56,797 nt of DNA from Planctomycetota bacterium (GCA_016794035.1 JAEUHS010000006.1:1-56797), one strand, 5' to 3'; positions 25,224 through 33,957 are shown, numbered from the stretch's first letter. Numbers and translations are program-made. The notes: generated from the sequence alone by a model not told the origin.

Positions 25224-26630
25224 ATGCGCCGAGCCGCCGCCTGCTGCCTGTTCCTGCTCTCGACCGTGGCCCTGCCCGCCCAGGACGCCGCCGCCGCGGC
25301 GGTGCTGCCGGCGCCGCCGGCACCGCTCGACAACGCGGAGTTCCGCGCCCGGCGCGCAGAGCTGGCGCGCCGCGTCGCCGCCACCACGCCCGATGCCGTG
25401 ATCCTCGTGCGCGGTGGCGACAAGCAGGCCGACATGGGCCCGTTCGTGCAGGACCAGGACTTCCTCTACCTCAGCGGCGTCAGCGAACCGGGGCTCGCGC
25501 TGCTGCTGGTGCCGGGCGCCGACGGCGGCCTCGCGCGCGACGAACTGCTGGTGCCGCCGTTCTCGCGCTTCGCGGCCACCTGGAACGGCGACTTCCTCGC
25601 ACCGGGCGGCAAGACCGCGGAGCGCACCGGCTTCGCGACCGCCGGCAACGTGCGCTCGCTGGCGCGCACGCTCGACGAACTGCTGGCCGAACGCGACGGC
25701 GCGCGCCCCGTGCTGTTCACGCTGACCGAACCGGCGGCGCGGCTCGGCAGCACGCCGGGCACCGCCGCGGACGCGGCGAAGGCGATCGCCGACGACGGGT
25801 TCGACGGACGCGAGAGCCGCGAGCAGATGCTGATCGCGCAGCTGCGCAAGCGACTGTCGGGCCTCGACGTGCAGAGCCTCGAACCGATGCTGCACCCGAT
25901 GCGCGCCCAGAAGTCCGCGGCCGAGATCGAACTGCTGCGGCAGTCCGCGCACATCGCGACCGAAGGCATCGCCGAGGCGACGCGTGCCGCAAAGCCGGGC
26001 CGCTACGAGTTCCAGCTGGCCGCGGTCGCGCGCTACGTGTTCTCGCTGCGCGGCGCCGGCATCGACGCCTACGCGCCGATCGTCGGCGCCGGCCCGAACG
26101 GCTGCATCCTGCACTACAGCGCCTGCTCGCGGCAGCTGCAGCAAGGCGACCTGATCGTCATGGACTACGCGCCGACGCTGCACGGCTACGCCAGCGACGT
26201 GACGCGCACGTTCCCGGCGTCGGGCACGTTCTCGCCCGCGCAGCGCAAGCTGGTGCAGGACGTGCACGACATCCAGCAGGAGCTGCTGGCGATGGTGCGG
26301 CCCGGCGCACGCATCAGCGCGCTCTACGCGAAGTGCGCGCAGCTGCTGCTCGCGCGCGGCTACCGCAGCGACCACGGCCCGACCCACCACGTCGGCCTCG
26401 CCGTGCACGACCCGTCGGTCGACGTGCTCGAGCCCGGCATGGTGATCACCGTCGAACCGGGCGCCTATCTGCGCGACCAGGGCATGGGCTGCCGCATCGA
26501 GGACACCGTGCTGGTGACCGCCGACGGCTACGAGAACCTGTCCGGCGACCTGCCCTCGGCGCCGGACGCGATCGAGGCGCTGATGCGGGAGCGCGGCGTG
26601 GTCGAGGTGCCGGTCGGGCTGCGCCGCTGA
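25224..26630 (+). CDS. pepP: Xaa-Pro aminopeptidase, exported
   Basis: 468-residue M24 metallopeptidase that removes N-terminal residues next to proline. The signal peptide ends near residue 20 (LLSTVALPAQ). The N-terminal creatinase-like domain has QDQDFLYLSGVSEPG. The catalytic pita-bread domain carries the metal ligands MDYAPTLHGYASDVTRTFP (Asp, Asp), GPTHHVGLAVHDPS (His), VEPGAYL (Glu) and RIEDTVLV (Glu); all five are present. A signal peptide is unusual, because most PepP proteins are cytosolic, so this one probably works in the periplasm on exported peptides. It is divergent from the small membrane protein gene. Confidence 0.94.
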   Translation: MRRAAACCLFLLSTVALPAQDAAAAAVLPAPPAPLDNAEFRARRAELARRVAATTPDAVILVRGGDKQADMGPFVQDQDFLYLSGVSEPGLALLLVPGADGGLARDELLVPPFSRFAATWNGDFLAPGGKTAERTGFATAGNVRSLARTLDELLAERDGARPVLFTLTEPAARLGSTPGTAADAAKAIADDGFDGRESREQMLIAQLRKRLSGLDVQSLEPMLHPMRAQKSAAEIELLRQSAHIATEGIAEATRAAKPGRYEFQLAAVARYVFSLRGAGIDAYAPIVGAGPNGCILHYSACSRQLQQGDLIVMDYAPTLHGYASDVTRTFPASGTFSPAQRKLVQDVHDIQQELLAMVRPGARISALYAKCAQLLLARGYRSDHGPTHHVGLAVHDPSVDVLEPGMVITVEPGAYLRDQGMGCRIEDTVLVTADGYENLSGDLPSAPDAIEALMRERGVVEVPVGLRR

Positions 26631-26646
26631 CGCGCCGCGCCCCGAC

Positions 26647-27303
26647 TCAGGTCGTCAGGTTGCGCAGCATCCACTCCTGCACGGAGTCGCACGGCACATT
26701 GCCGGTGGCGCGCTTGCCGAGCTTCTGCAGCGCGCGGCGCAGACCCTTGGTGACCATCGGACTGTCGATCGGCACGTCTTCCTTCAGCCCCATGCGCTGC
26801 ATCATCGCCTTCACCCACGGGCTCGCGAACTCCGCCATGATCGCATCGTCGAACGACACCGAGGCGGCGACCCGAACCCGCGCCGGCAGACTGCGTGCGA
26901 AGCGTTCGACGCGGTCGTTCTCGTCGGCGAGCACATGCAGGTCGCAGAGGCGCACCGAGACGTTCGCCGCGTTCGCCGGCGGCTGCGGACGGGCACGACC
27001 TTCCGGCACGTCGGGCAGGCTGCGCGCGAGCACCGCGACCACCGTGCCCGGCGCCTGCGCGGGCAGCTGCTGGGTGTCGGCCTCGGTCCAGCGGCTCTGC
27101 GTGGTGAACGGGATGCCCGCCGCCGCGAGTTGTTCGCCGGTGCGCAGCAGCGCCGCGGGGAACTGGCCGACCACGAGCACCCGGTCGCCGCGCGCACGGT
27201 CCGCCTCGAGCGCGCGGACGAAGCCGCGCGCGCGGCTGCCATCGTCGAGCCAACAGGTGATGCCGAGGGTCGGCCGCGACCGCAACCAGTCGAAGAACCC
27301 CAT
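26647..27303 (-). CDS. Isolated SecA NBD2-like protein
   Basis: 218 residues. The C-terminal half, ASPWVKAMMQRMGLKED followed by IDSPMVTKGLRRALQKL, closely follows the segment of SecA that lies after the second nucleotide-binding domain (FASDRVSGMMRKLGMKPGE and HPWVTKAIANAQRKVE in E. coli). The first half contains DRVLVVGQFPAALLRTGEQL and AAGIPFTTQ, like the helicase strand of SecA NBD2 that recognises the second nucleotide face. Walker A/B motifs, the preprotein cross-linking domain and the C-terminal linker are absent. It might be a SecA-interacting regulator or a decayed paralogue; the frame is intact. A TAGGCT hexamer lies 11 nt before the ATG. Confidence 0.75.
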   Translation of the reverse strand: MGFFDWLRSRPTLGITCWLDDGSRARGFVRALEADRARGDRVLVVGQFPAALLRTGEQLAAAGIPFTTQSRWTEADTQQLPAQAPGTVVAVLARSLPDVPEGRARPQPPANAANVSVRLCDLHVLADENDRVERFARSLPARVRVAASVSFDDAIMAEFASPWVKAMMQRMGLKEDVPIDSPMVTKGLRRALQKLGKRATGNVPCDSVQEWMLRNLTT

Positions 27304-27402
27304 GTCAGGGCCAGAGCCTAGCCGCCATCGCGCGTTCCGGCCGCCCCGCAGCGGACTTTCGGCTCAACGCCCGGCGGCGCCCCGGACGATGCAAAACGCA
27401 TC

Positions 27403-27789
27403 ATGGAGAAGCGCGACGCCCTGTTCCTGCTGCTGGTGCTCGGCGGCGGTGGCTACGCCGCCTACACGCACTGGGATGTGATCGCCGACAAGCTCAGCTT
27501 CGACAGCCTCAGCCCGGGACGCATCAAGGCGGTCAATCTCGCCAAGGACTCGAGCGACTTCGAGCAGGGCTTCCGCAACTGGCAGTGGCTGCAGACCCAG
27601 CAGAAGCGCGGCACGATCCAGATGGCGGAGGATCCCTGGTCGGCCGAACCGATCGCCGGTGAGGACTACACCGTGCTGGCGCGCTGGGTCGCCGACGGCG
27701 ACCCGATGGTCGTCAGGTTCCGCGTCAACATCGCCAAGCGCACGGTCGCCTACGACGGCGCTCTCGATACGCCGGCGTCGCCGCGCTGA
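27403..27789 (+). CDS. Small membrane-anchored protein of unknown function
   Basis: 128 residues: a short N-terminus, one hydrophobic helix (about 6-24, LFLLLVLGGGGYAAY), then a soluble domain with Trp-rich DFEQGFRNWQWLQTQQKRG and a final beta pair (MVVRFRVNIAKRTVAYDG). I do not recognise a family. A 5-bp inverted repeat (GATGC-AAAAC-GCATC, 27388-27402) abuts the ATG and could shield it in the mRNA. It is divergent from the SecA-like gene. Confidence 0.75.
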   Translation: MEKRDALFLLLVLGGGGYAAYTHWDVIADKLSFDSLSPGRIKAVNLAKDSSDFEQGFRNWQWLQTQQKRGTIQMAEDPWSAEPIAGEDYTVLARWVADGDPMVVRFRVNIAKRTVAYDGALDTPASPR

Positions 27790-27808
27790 CGCGGACGCAC
27801 GCTTGCCG

Positions 27809-29098
27809 TCAGCGCCTGCCCGCCGGTCGGCCGCGGTACTCGAGGATCCAACCCTCGGGCAGGATCGGGATGTCGGCCGGCTCGCCGCGCCGGATCGCCT
27901 CGCAGTGCGAGGCCCAGTCGTAGTCCCGCGGCGCCGGCAGCACGTAGTCGCGCGCGTGCACGACGACGGCCACGAGGCAGAACGCGCGCGCGAGGTACGC
28001 GATCGCGCGCGGCCGGCTGTCGAACTCGGCGATCAGCAGCCAGGCGAGCAGGACGCGAGGCACGTAGAAGTAGCGGTCGACGACCATCAGGTTGTCGCCG
28101 GCCCAGAGGTCGGGTCGCGCGCGGTAGATCGACGCCACCGAGATCAGCAGGAACGCGGCGACGAACTGTGCCCGCAGTCCGCGGCGCGGGTGCGGTCGCA
28201 GCGCCCAGACGAAGATCGCCGCCAGGACCGCGCCGCCGATCCACCGCACCACTTGTGGCGACAGGCCGAGGGTCAGGTCGGTGCCGAGCACGGGCCAGAG
28301 CACGACGCGGCGCACCAGCACTTCGAGGATGGCCCAGACGTTCACCGGCAGGGCCTGGAACGCGGTCTGCCCCATCTGCAGCACGTGCCCGATCTGGATC
28401 GCGGCGCCGAGCAGCACCGTCGCGAGCAGCACCGTGTTGTCGGCGCTGCGCTGCCGCCACCAGCGCCAGACGTACAGCGGCGAGAACGCGGCGCCGAACG
28501 GACCGGTCAGCACCAGCACGGACACGATCGCCAGGTCGCCGAGGCGCTGCCGCCAGTTCGCCGGCGGCAGGACCAGGGCCTGCTGCACCAGCACCAGCGC
28601 GGTGACCCACTGCAGGTTGGTGACGCAGAAGAAGACCTCGCCGGCGTGCGGCACGGCGACCAGCGACAGCGCGAGCCAGAGCCGACCGGGCACCGGCAGC
28701 CGCGGCGAGAAGCAGCGGGCGGCGACCAGCAGCCAGATCACCAGCGCGACGCCGTTGTAGTAGGCGGGCCACCAGAGCGGATCGAGCAGCTGCGGCGCCG
28801 ACCAGGCGATCAGGCGCTGCAGCAGGTGCAGGTAGCCGACGTGCGGCATCACGAAGGCCTCGAGCCCGTACCAGTCCGCCTGCACGAGGAAGATCGTGCC
28901 GTCCTCCGCCCAGAGCTGCGGCGTGTGCACCGTCGACGGATTGCGCGACACGATCGCGACCCCGAGCAGCAAGACCACCCAGGCGTTGAGCCGCGGCGCG
29001 CGCCACCACCCATGCACCGCGTCGAGGCGGCGGCGCACGGACGCCGGTCCTGTCGCCGGATCGGGCGGCGGCACCACCTTGGACTGCGCGCGTGTCAT
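27809..29098 (-). CDS. Polytopic membrane protein, unknown function
   Basis: 429 residues with about nine to ten membrane helices (for example LNAWVVLLLGVAIVS, GVALVIWLLVAARCF, LALSLVAVPHAGEVFF, VLLAWLLIAEF). An early acidic loop, HTPQLWAEDGTIFLVQAD, resembles the EDG motif seen in the first periplasmic loop of some GT-C-like polytopic glycosyltransferases and related hypothetical proteins of surface-polysaccharide loci, but I can only call that a resemblance. No soluble domain is present. The gene is convergent with the small gene before it. The ATG is preceded by a strong hairpin (29112-29138). Confidence 0.82.
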   Translation of the reverse strand: MTRAQSKVVPPPDPATGPASVRRRLDAVHGWWRAPRLNAWVVLLLGVAIVSRNPSTVHTPQLWAEDGTIFLVQADWYGLEAFVMPHVGYLHLLQRLIAWSAPQLLDPLWWPAYYNGVALVIWLLVAARCFSPRLPVPGRLWLALSLVAVPHAGEVFFCVTNLQWVTALVLVQQALVLPPANWRQRLGDLAIVSVLVLTGPFGAAFSPLYVWRWWRQRSADNTVLLATVLLGAAIQIGHVLQMGQTAFQALPVNVWAILEVLVRRVVLWPVLGTDLTLGLSPQVVRWIGGAVLAAIFVWALRPHPRRGLRAQFVAAFLLISVASIYRARPDLWAGDNLMVVDRYFYVPRVLLAWLLIAEFDSRPRAIAYLARAFCLVAVVVHARDYVLPAPRDYDWASHCEAIRRGEPADIPILPEGWILEYRGRPAGRR

Positions 29099-29111
29099 GG
29101 GTCGGAGCGGT

Positions 29112-29138
29112 CGAATCCTCGCGGTGCGCGAGGATTCG
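29112..29138 (-). promoter_or_regulatory. Perfect hairpin just upstream of the membrane-protein start
   Basis: Twelve-bp perfect arms (CGAATCCTCGCG and its complement) surround a 3-nt loop. On the minus strand it ends 14 nt before the ATG at 29098, and a TACGCT hexamer lies immediately upstream of it, so the transcript would begin at or near the stem. No T-run follows, so this is not a terminator; a 5'-end stabiliser, an RBS-masking structure or an operator are the options. Confidence 0.5.
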
Positions 29139-29227
29139 GCAAGCGTAAGGCCCACGGAAACGAGCGGCCTCGGCCCTTCTCGGCAACCGCAGTGCGCTAT
29201 CCTGCCGCACCCTGCCACCGGAGAACC

Positions 29228-30577
29228 ATGCCCCTGCGCCGCCCATTCGCCGCCTCGCTGTTGGCCCTCACACTCTCCCAGAACGTCGCGGCGCAGACGC
29301 CGCTGTCGGTCGAGGAGGTCGCACGCACCGCACAGGAGCTGGCGCAGCGGGTCGTGCAGATGCAGGAGCAGGCCGACGCCGACGAGAACGCGCGGGCCGA
29401 CCTCAACGCCGCGCAGGCGGAGTTGCACACGTTCGTGCGCAGACTCGCCGAGGCCGACGGCCTGACCATCGATCACTACGTCCAAGCCAGTGCGCCGTTG
29501 CTCGATCTCCTGCCGGAGCAGTGCGTGGTGGTGTGCGAGGCCGGCCTGCGGCACCACCCCGAGGCACGCTTCCTCTACGACCACCTCGGCTTCGCCCGCC
29601 TGACGCTGGCCGCGCACCAGCCGGTGTCAGCGGCGCAGGTCGCGCTGGCACGACAGGCGGAAGCAGCGTTCCGCAAGGCGCTGCAGTGCCAGCCCGAGAC
29701 GTTCCACAGTCATCTCGGGCTGTGCCAGGCGCTGGACCTGCTGGGCAACGGCGAACAAGCCCTCGAGCAGTTCGAACTCTGCCTGCAGGATGCCGAGGGA
29801 CGATCCGTGCTGGCCGACGCGTGGGAGCTGCGGGCGTCGCTGCTGCTCGGCGGCGGCAAGCCAAAGGACGCGCTCGACCTGCTGTCGCCGATGGTGTCGT
29901 CGGCCGCCGATCCGATCCTGCTGCGCATCCTGATGCTGCGCGCGCGGGCGCTGCTCGGCGACGCCGCGGCAGTCGAGAAGGCGGCCGCTGCGCTGCGCGA
30001 CGCGGAGCCGTCGGCGCGCACGCTGATCGAGGCCGCCGATGCGCTGGCCTACGTCGGCAAGACGAAGCAGGCGCTGGCGCTGCTCGCGCAACGCCCCCCC
30101 ACCGGCGCGTGGCACGACGAAGACGAACGCATCAACCAGCTCTACGCGCAGACCGGCGCCGCGATGGAGGCGTTCTGGCAGGCCAAGGACCCGAACGCCG
30201 CGCCGTTCCGCGCCACGCTGACCACCGCACTCGACCACCACATCCTGGTCATGGAGGCCGGCACGAAGGGCAAGCAGACCGACCTGGCGAGTTCGCCGCC
30301 GCTGATGGCGCAGATGCTGGCGACGATGCCCGCCGAGCCGATCAAGGACTGGGGCAACCACGTGCTGTTCGTGCTGTGCGTGCGCGCGACGCCGTCGCAC
30401 AAGCCGACGCCGCTCGAGCAGCAGATGGCCGCGGTCTACGCCGGCAAGCCACAGCCGACCCTCGACGACGTGCCGGCGCGGCTGGTGGCGCTGCGCCGCG
30501 CCGTCGGCGACCCGGAGGCCGCCGGCGTGCTGACCGGGTTGCGCGCCGCGGAGAAGCTGGCGGCGCAGGCGAAGTAG
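29228..30577 (+). CDS. Exported TPR protein
   Basis: 449 residues with a signal peptide (RRPFAASLLALTLSQNVAAQ, cleavage after about residue 23) and helical repeats throughout the mature part (FHSHLGLCQALDLLGNGEQA, WELRASLLLGGGKPKDALDL, ALAYVGKTKQALALLAQ). The repeats are typical tetratricopeptide pairs for protein-protein contacts in the periplasm. No enzymatic domain is seen. The ATG has a GGAGAA Shine-Dalgarno 3 nt upstream, and a TATCCT box sits about 24 nt before it. Partner unknown. The 259 bp between its stop and the convergent hldE hold no gene I can support. Confidence 0.85.
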   Translation: MPLRRPFAASLLALTLSQNVAAQTPLSVEEVARTAQELAQRVVQMQEQADADENARADLNAAQAELHTFVRRLAEADGLTIDHYVQASAPLLDLLPEQCVVVCEAGLRHHPEARFLYDHLGFARLTLAAHQPVSAAQVALARQAEAAFRKALQCQPETFHSHLGLCQALDLLGNGEQALEQFELCLQDAEGRSVLADAWELRASLLLGGGKPKDALDLLSPMVSSAADPILLRILMLRARALLGDAAAVEKAAAALRDAEPSARTLIEAADALAYVGKTKQALALLAQRPPTGAWHDEDERINQLYAQTGAAMEAFWQAKDPNAAPFRATLTTALDHHILVMEAGTKGKQTDLASSPPLMAQMLATMPAEPIKDWGNHVLFVLCVRATPSHKPTPLEQQMAAVYAGKPQPTLDDVPARLVALRRAVGDPEAAGVLTGLRAAEKLAAQAK

Positions 30578-30836
30578 CGGCTCGGGAACGGCGGTGCCGC
30601 GGGGACAGCCCCGACCAGCCGGCCACCGCGGCGAGGCTCCGCCGATTCCGTCTGCGAACAGGTCCGCGGGCGCCGCCGCGGCAGCCAGCACGGGTTCGGC
30701 CCAGCGGTCGAGGTCCGCGCGGGCCCCTTCGCGACCCGCGTGGACGTGGCGCGCGGCAACACCACGAACCCCGCCGCAGTCGGCGCAGAGCCGCGTGGCC
30801 GCGCCCGCCAGTTCGGGGCCTGGGTGGCACGCCGAC

Positions 30837-32312
30837 TCACGACTGCTTGATCTTCGCGATCACGTTCGTCGTCGACCGCCCCGGCACCAGCGGCACCAGC
30901 ACCACCTGGCCGCCGTGCGCCTCGACCCACTCGCGGCCGACGACGCCCTTGTCGCGCCAGTCCTCGCCCTTGCACAGCACGTGCGGCGTCACCGCTTCGA
31001 TCAGGGCCTTCGGCGTGTCGTCGTCGAACGGCACCACGTAGTCGACGGCCTGCAGCGCGGCGAGCACGGCGGTGCGGTCGTCGAGGCCGTTGATCGGCCG
31101 GCCGGGCGCCTTGTTCTGCCGCTGCACGCTCTGGTCGGTGTTCACCGCGACCATCAGCGCGTCGCCGTACGAGCGCGCCTTGCCGAGGTAGTCGCAGTGG
31201 CCCGCGTGCAGGATGTCGAAGCAGCCGTTGGTGAACACCAGCCGCCGCCCTTCGGCGCGCAACCGGCCCGCGACCTCGATCGCCTCCTCGCGCGTCAGCA
31301 CCTTGCCGCCCGCACCCGCCATCGTCTCGCCGAGGCGCGCCAGGATCTCGCGGCGGCTCGGCGCCCAGGTGCCGAGCTTGGCGACGGTGATGCCGGCCGC
31401 ATGGTTGGCGAGCCGCAGGCTGTCCTCGAGCGACACGCCGGCGGCGCGGCAGAACGTCAGCGCCGCGACCACCGTGTCGCCGGCGCCGGTGACGTCGAAC
31501 ACCTGCCGCGCCTCGGTCGGGATGATGCGGTGGCTGCCGTCCTCCTTCTCGAAGAAGATGCCGTCCTTGCCCAGCGTGATCACCGCGGTCTTGATGCCGG
31601 TGATCTCGCGCAGGCGCTGCGCGGCGCGGTGCAGGTCGCCGGTCTCGCGGATCGTGACGCCGGTCGCGGCCTCCGCCTCTTCGCGGTTCGGCGTCAGCAG
31701 GTCGACGCCGCGGTAGATCGTGTAGTCCTTGCCCTTCGGGTCGACGACGGTGACGCCACCCTGCGAGCGGGCGGCCGCGATCGCCGCGGCGATGATCTTC
31801 GGCGTCAGCACGCCCTTGCCGTAGTCGGACAGCAGCACGCTCCGCCACGGGAACGGCCGCTGCTCGAGGATCGCCAGCATCGCCTGCTCGGCCGTGCCGG
31901 AGACCGGCGACCGGCTCTCCTCGTCGACGCGCAGCACCTGCATGGTCTTGGCGACGTAGCGCGTCTTGCGCGTCGTCGGCCGCGTCGGATCGGTGACCAG
32001 CGCCTGCGTGTCGATGTCGGCGTCGCGCAGCAGCGACCGCAGGCGACCGCCGGCCTCGTCCTCGCCGACGACCCCGAGCACCGACGCGGAGGCGCCGAGC
32101 GCGCGCAGGTTGGACGCGACGTTGCAGGCGCCGCCGAGCAGGTAGCGTTCGTGGTCGAAGTCGAACACCAGCACCGGCGCCTCGGGCGACACGCGGCTGG
32201 CCTTGCCGTCGGCGTAGCGGTCGAGGATCAGGTCGCCGATCACCAGGATGCGCGTCGGCGGCAGCGCCTCGAGCAGGTCGGCGAGCCGGCGGTTCTCGGT
32301 CGACGGCGCCAT
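30837..32312 (-). CDS. hldE: Bifunctional heptose-7-phosphate kinase / heptose-1-phosphate nucleotidyltransferase HldE
   Basis: 491 residues. The N-terminal PfkB-type kinase (about 1-330) contains VIGDLILDRY, SPEAPVLVF, GGACNVASNL and the anion-hole/catalytic DVTGAGDTVVAAL. The C-terminal nucleotidyltransferase (about 355-491) has FTNGCFDILHAGHCDYL with HxGH, VAVNTDQSV and GRSTTNVIAKI. HldE phosphorylates D-glycero-beta-D-manno-heptose 7-phosphate and then adenylylates the 1-phosphate to make ADP-heptose for the LPS inner core. The order and length match the enterobacterial enzyme. Its ATG and the stop of the preceding DHS-like gene share one base (TGATG), so they are coupled. The separate RfaE2-like gene at 21736-22248 duplicates only the second activity. 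Confidence 0.95.
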   Translation of the reverse strand: MAPSTENRRLADLLEALPPTRILVIGDLILDRYADGKASRVSPEAPVLVFDFDHERYLLGGACNVASNLRALGASASVLGVVGEDEAGGRLRSLLRDADIDTQALVTDPTRPTTRKTRYVAKTMQVLRVDEESRSPVSGTAEQAMLAILEQRPFPWRSVLLSDYGKGVLTPKIIAAAIAAARSQGGVTVVDPKGKDYTIYRGVDLLTPNREEAEAATGVTIRETGDLHRAAQRLREITGIKTAVITLGKDGIFFEKEDGSHRIIPTEARQVFDVTGAGDTVVAALTFCRAAGVSLEDSLRLANHAAGITVAKLGTWAPSRREILARLGETMAGAGGKVLTREEAIEVAGRLRAEGRRLVFTNGCFDILHAGHCDYLGKARSYGDALMVAVNTDQSVQRQNKAPGRPINGLDDRTAVLAALQAVDYVVPFDDDTPKALIEAVTPHVLCKGEDWRDKGVVGREWVEAHGGQVVLVPLVPGRSTTNVIAKIKQS

Positions 32313-33283
32313 CAGCGCGGCTCCTGCAGGCAGCCGCGCGCCGCGGCCGTGCACAGGATCGCCTGGTGCAGCAGCGGCAGCACGATCTCGTGCATCGCCA
32401 GCACCGAACGGCCCTCCTTCGGCGGGCGCTGCACGACGTTGGTCATCGCGCGGTAGTGCGAGATCATGTCGAAGTTGCAGGTCAGGAAGTCGCTGCCGAG
32501 CTGGCCGCGGTTGCGCGCGATCGACACCGCCTTCAGGAACACCTCGGGCATGATCACCGCGGAGCCGACGTTGCACCAGACGCCGTGCTCCAGCCGGCCG
32601 ACGGTGTCGGCGAGCAGCCAGAAGTCCTGCTGCGTCGCCGCGCCGAGCGCCGCACCGTCGAGGTCCGGATCCATGTGCGTGATGTCGCAGCCGAACGCGA
32701 CGTGCACGGTCGCCGGGATGCCGAGCCGCGCGGCCTCGGCGAACACCGACAGGTGGCGGTGCGGCAGATCGGCGTCGAGGATCGTGCGGCCGATCGCCTG
32801 CCCGTAGCCCTCGCCCTGCGCCACGGCGCGTACGGCAGCGCCGTTCAGCGCGTCGAGCGTCTCGCGCCAGAAGCCGAACGAGCCGTCGGGCAGGTTCTGC
32901 GCCACGTCCTCGCTGGTCGCGCCCTGATATGCCGTCTCCCAGTCGTGGATCGCCGAGGCGCCGTTGGTGGCGACGTGGGTCACGAAGCCGCGCCGCATCA
33001 GGTCGATCAGCAGCGGCGACAGGCCGACCTTGAGCACGTGGGCGCCGAGCGACATGCCGACCTCGCGCCCCTGCTCGCGCGCGGTGACGATGCGGTCGAC
33101 GACGAGCTTCAGCGACTTGCTGCCGTAGATGTCCGGCAGCGATTCGAACCAGCGCAGGAAGCCGTCGACCGGCGGCAGCACCTTGGCGAAGTCCGCCTTG
33201 TCGACGAGGTTCTTGCGCTCGGCGAGCGGGCGGATGCGCAGCGGGCGCGGCGCGGAGGGCGGCTTTCGCTTCGGGTCGGGCAT
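32312..33283 (-). CDS. Deoxyhypusine synthase-like protein
   Basis: 323-residue protein resembling the NAD-dependent deoxyhypusine/homospermidine synthase superfamily in its Rossmann-like organisation: GAHVLKVGLSPLLIDLMRRG and FVTHVATNGASAIHDWE, and a later VHVAFGCDITHMDPDL. Bacterial members of this group have also been reported near heptose/LPS genes, and the present gene is translationally coupled to hldE (stop and start share one base), so a role in envelope sugar metabolism is possible; this is inference. The active-site lysine of deoxyhypusine synthase is not evident to me. The ATG at 33283 is the first Met before the conserved region. Confidence 0.8.
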   Translation of the reverse strand: MPDPKRKPPSAPRPLRIRPLAERKNLVDKADFAKVLPPVDGFLRWFESLPDIYGSKSLKLVVDRIVTAREQGREVGMSLGAHVLKVGLSPLLIDLMRRGFVTHVATNGASAIHDWETAYQGATSEDVAQNLPDGSFGFWRETLDALNGAAVRAVAQGEGYGQAIGRTILDADLPHRHLSVFAEAARLGIPATVHVAFGCDITHMDPDLDGAALGAATQQDFWLLADTVGRLEHGVWCNVGSAVIMPEVFLKAVSIARNRGQLGSDFLTCNFDMISHYRAMTNVVQRPPKEGRSVLAMHEIVLPLLHQAILCTAAARGCLQEPR

Positions 33284-33445
33284 GCGGCGCGCGCATCGTG
33301 CGCGAACGCGCGGCGCCGGTCCAGCGTCGTGGTGTGAGGCGTCGCAGAAGGGCGTCGGCAGCGCAGACTCGTGCCACCCGGCTCGGCGATCGGCGCACTC
33401 TGCACGCGGCCCATCGGCCACCAGGAGGAGGAGGACCGTGCTGCC

Positions 33446-33737
33446 ATGCCGACCATGCCGACGTCGCCCGTCACGACCGCCGAACCGCTGCTCGAACTGC
33501 ACGAGCCAGGGTGCCGCCACCTCGCCGAACGACGGCTACGCCGACGTGCACGAGAAGGCGCTGTTCTTGATCGCCTGCGGCACGCGCCCTTGCTGGGTCA
33601 TCGAGCCGGTCGCGCGCCTGGTCACCGTCTACCGCCGCGACGGTTCGCAGCACACGCTGCGCGCCGACGACGAACGGACCGGCGACGACGTGTTGCCAGG
33701 CTTCTCGGTGCGCGTGCGCGAGCTGTTCCCCGTCTGA
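33446..33737 (+). pseudogene. Uma2-family endonuclease remnant
   Basis: The start and the end of a Uma2 (DUF820) restriction-endonuclease-like gene survive in different frames. The start is ATG 33446 with TTAEPLLELHEPGCRHLAE, resembling the family's N-terminal (T/M)AxELLxLP..GCRYEL; a GGAGGAGGAGG Shine-Dalgarno is still present upstream. The end (33537-33737), in another frame, reads GTRPCWVIEP, TVYRRDGSQHT and DVLPGFSVRVRELF, the usual Uma2 terminus. The central about 100 residues with the PD-(D/E)XK catalytic core are missing. I read this as an internal deletion plus frameshift, so the product is not functional. Confidence 0.55.
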
Positions 33738-33766
33738 CGCCGCGCCGCCGGCGTCGGCAGCCGTCG

Positions 33767-33957
33767 GGACGTCCTGGCCACGAGCTGCAGCGCGTCCGGC
33801 GCCGCGATCGCGAGGCTGCCCTGCCGCGCACCGACCGCGACCGGCAGCGTCCGGTGGTGAAAGACCACGCCGACGAGCGGCGGCATGGTCGGCAGGCAGA
33901 CCTGCGACTGCGCGCCGCCGCTGAGATTGACCGTCACGCCGCCGCGGTCCTGACATT
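33767..33957 (-). pseudogene. Possible C-terminal remnant of a secreted beta-domain protein
   Basis: The minus strand between the Uma2 remnant and the repeat-peptide gene encodes, without start codon, NLSGGAQSQVCLPTMPPLVG followed by VVFHHRTLPVAV and SLAIAAPDALQLVA. The pattern (short strand, Cys-Leu-Pro, PPLVGVVFHH, a final ALQL) resembles the C-terminal beta domain often seen on exported planctomycete proteins. No upstream part is present; the frame is cut near 33957. Identification is weak. Confidence 0.3.
33927..33956 (+). promoter_or_regulatory. Weak candidate promoter for the repeat-peptide operon
   Basis: TTGACC (33927-33932) is followed after 19 nt by GACATT (33952-33957). The -35 is good and the -10 is poor. 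The ATG at 34028 is about 70 nt further on with a GGGAG Shine-Dalgarno at 34014-34018. The 290 bp before the gene hold only relics otherwise. Confidence 0.25.

Noticed and set aside
30578..30836. A minus-strand open frame with a Cys-Ala-Asp-Cys pair between hldE and the TPR gene
   Set aside because: It has no start codon after the hldE stop, continues antisense into the TPR gene and matches no family; treated as non-coding.
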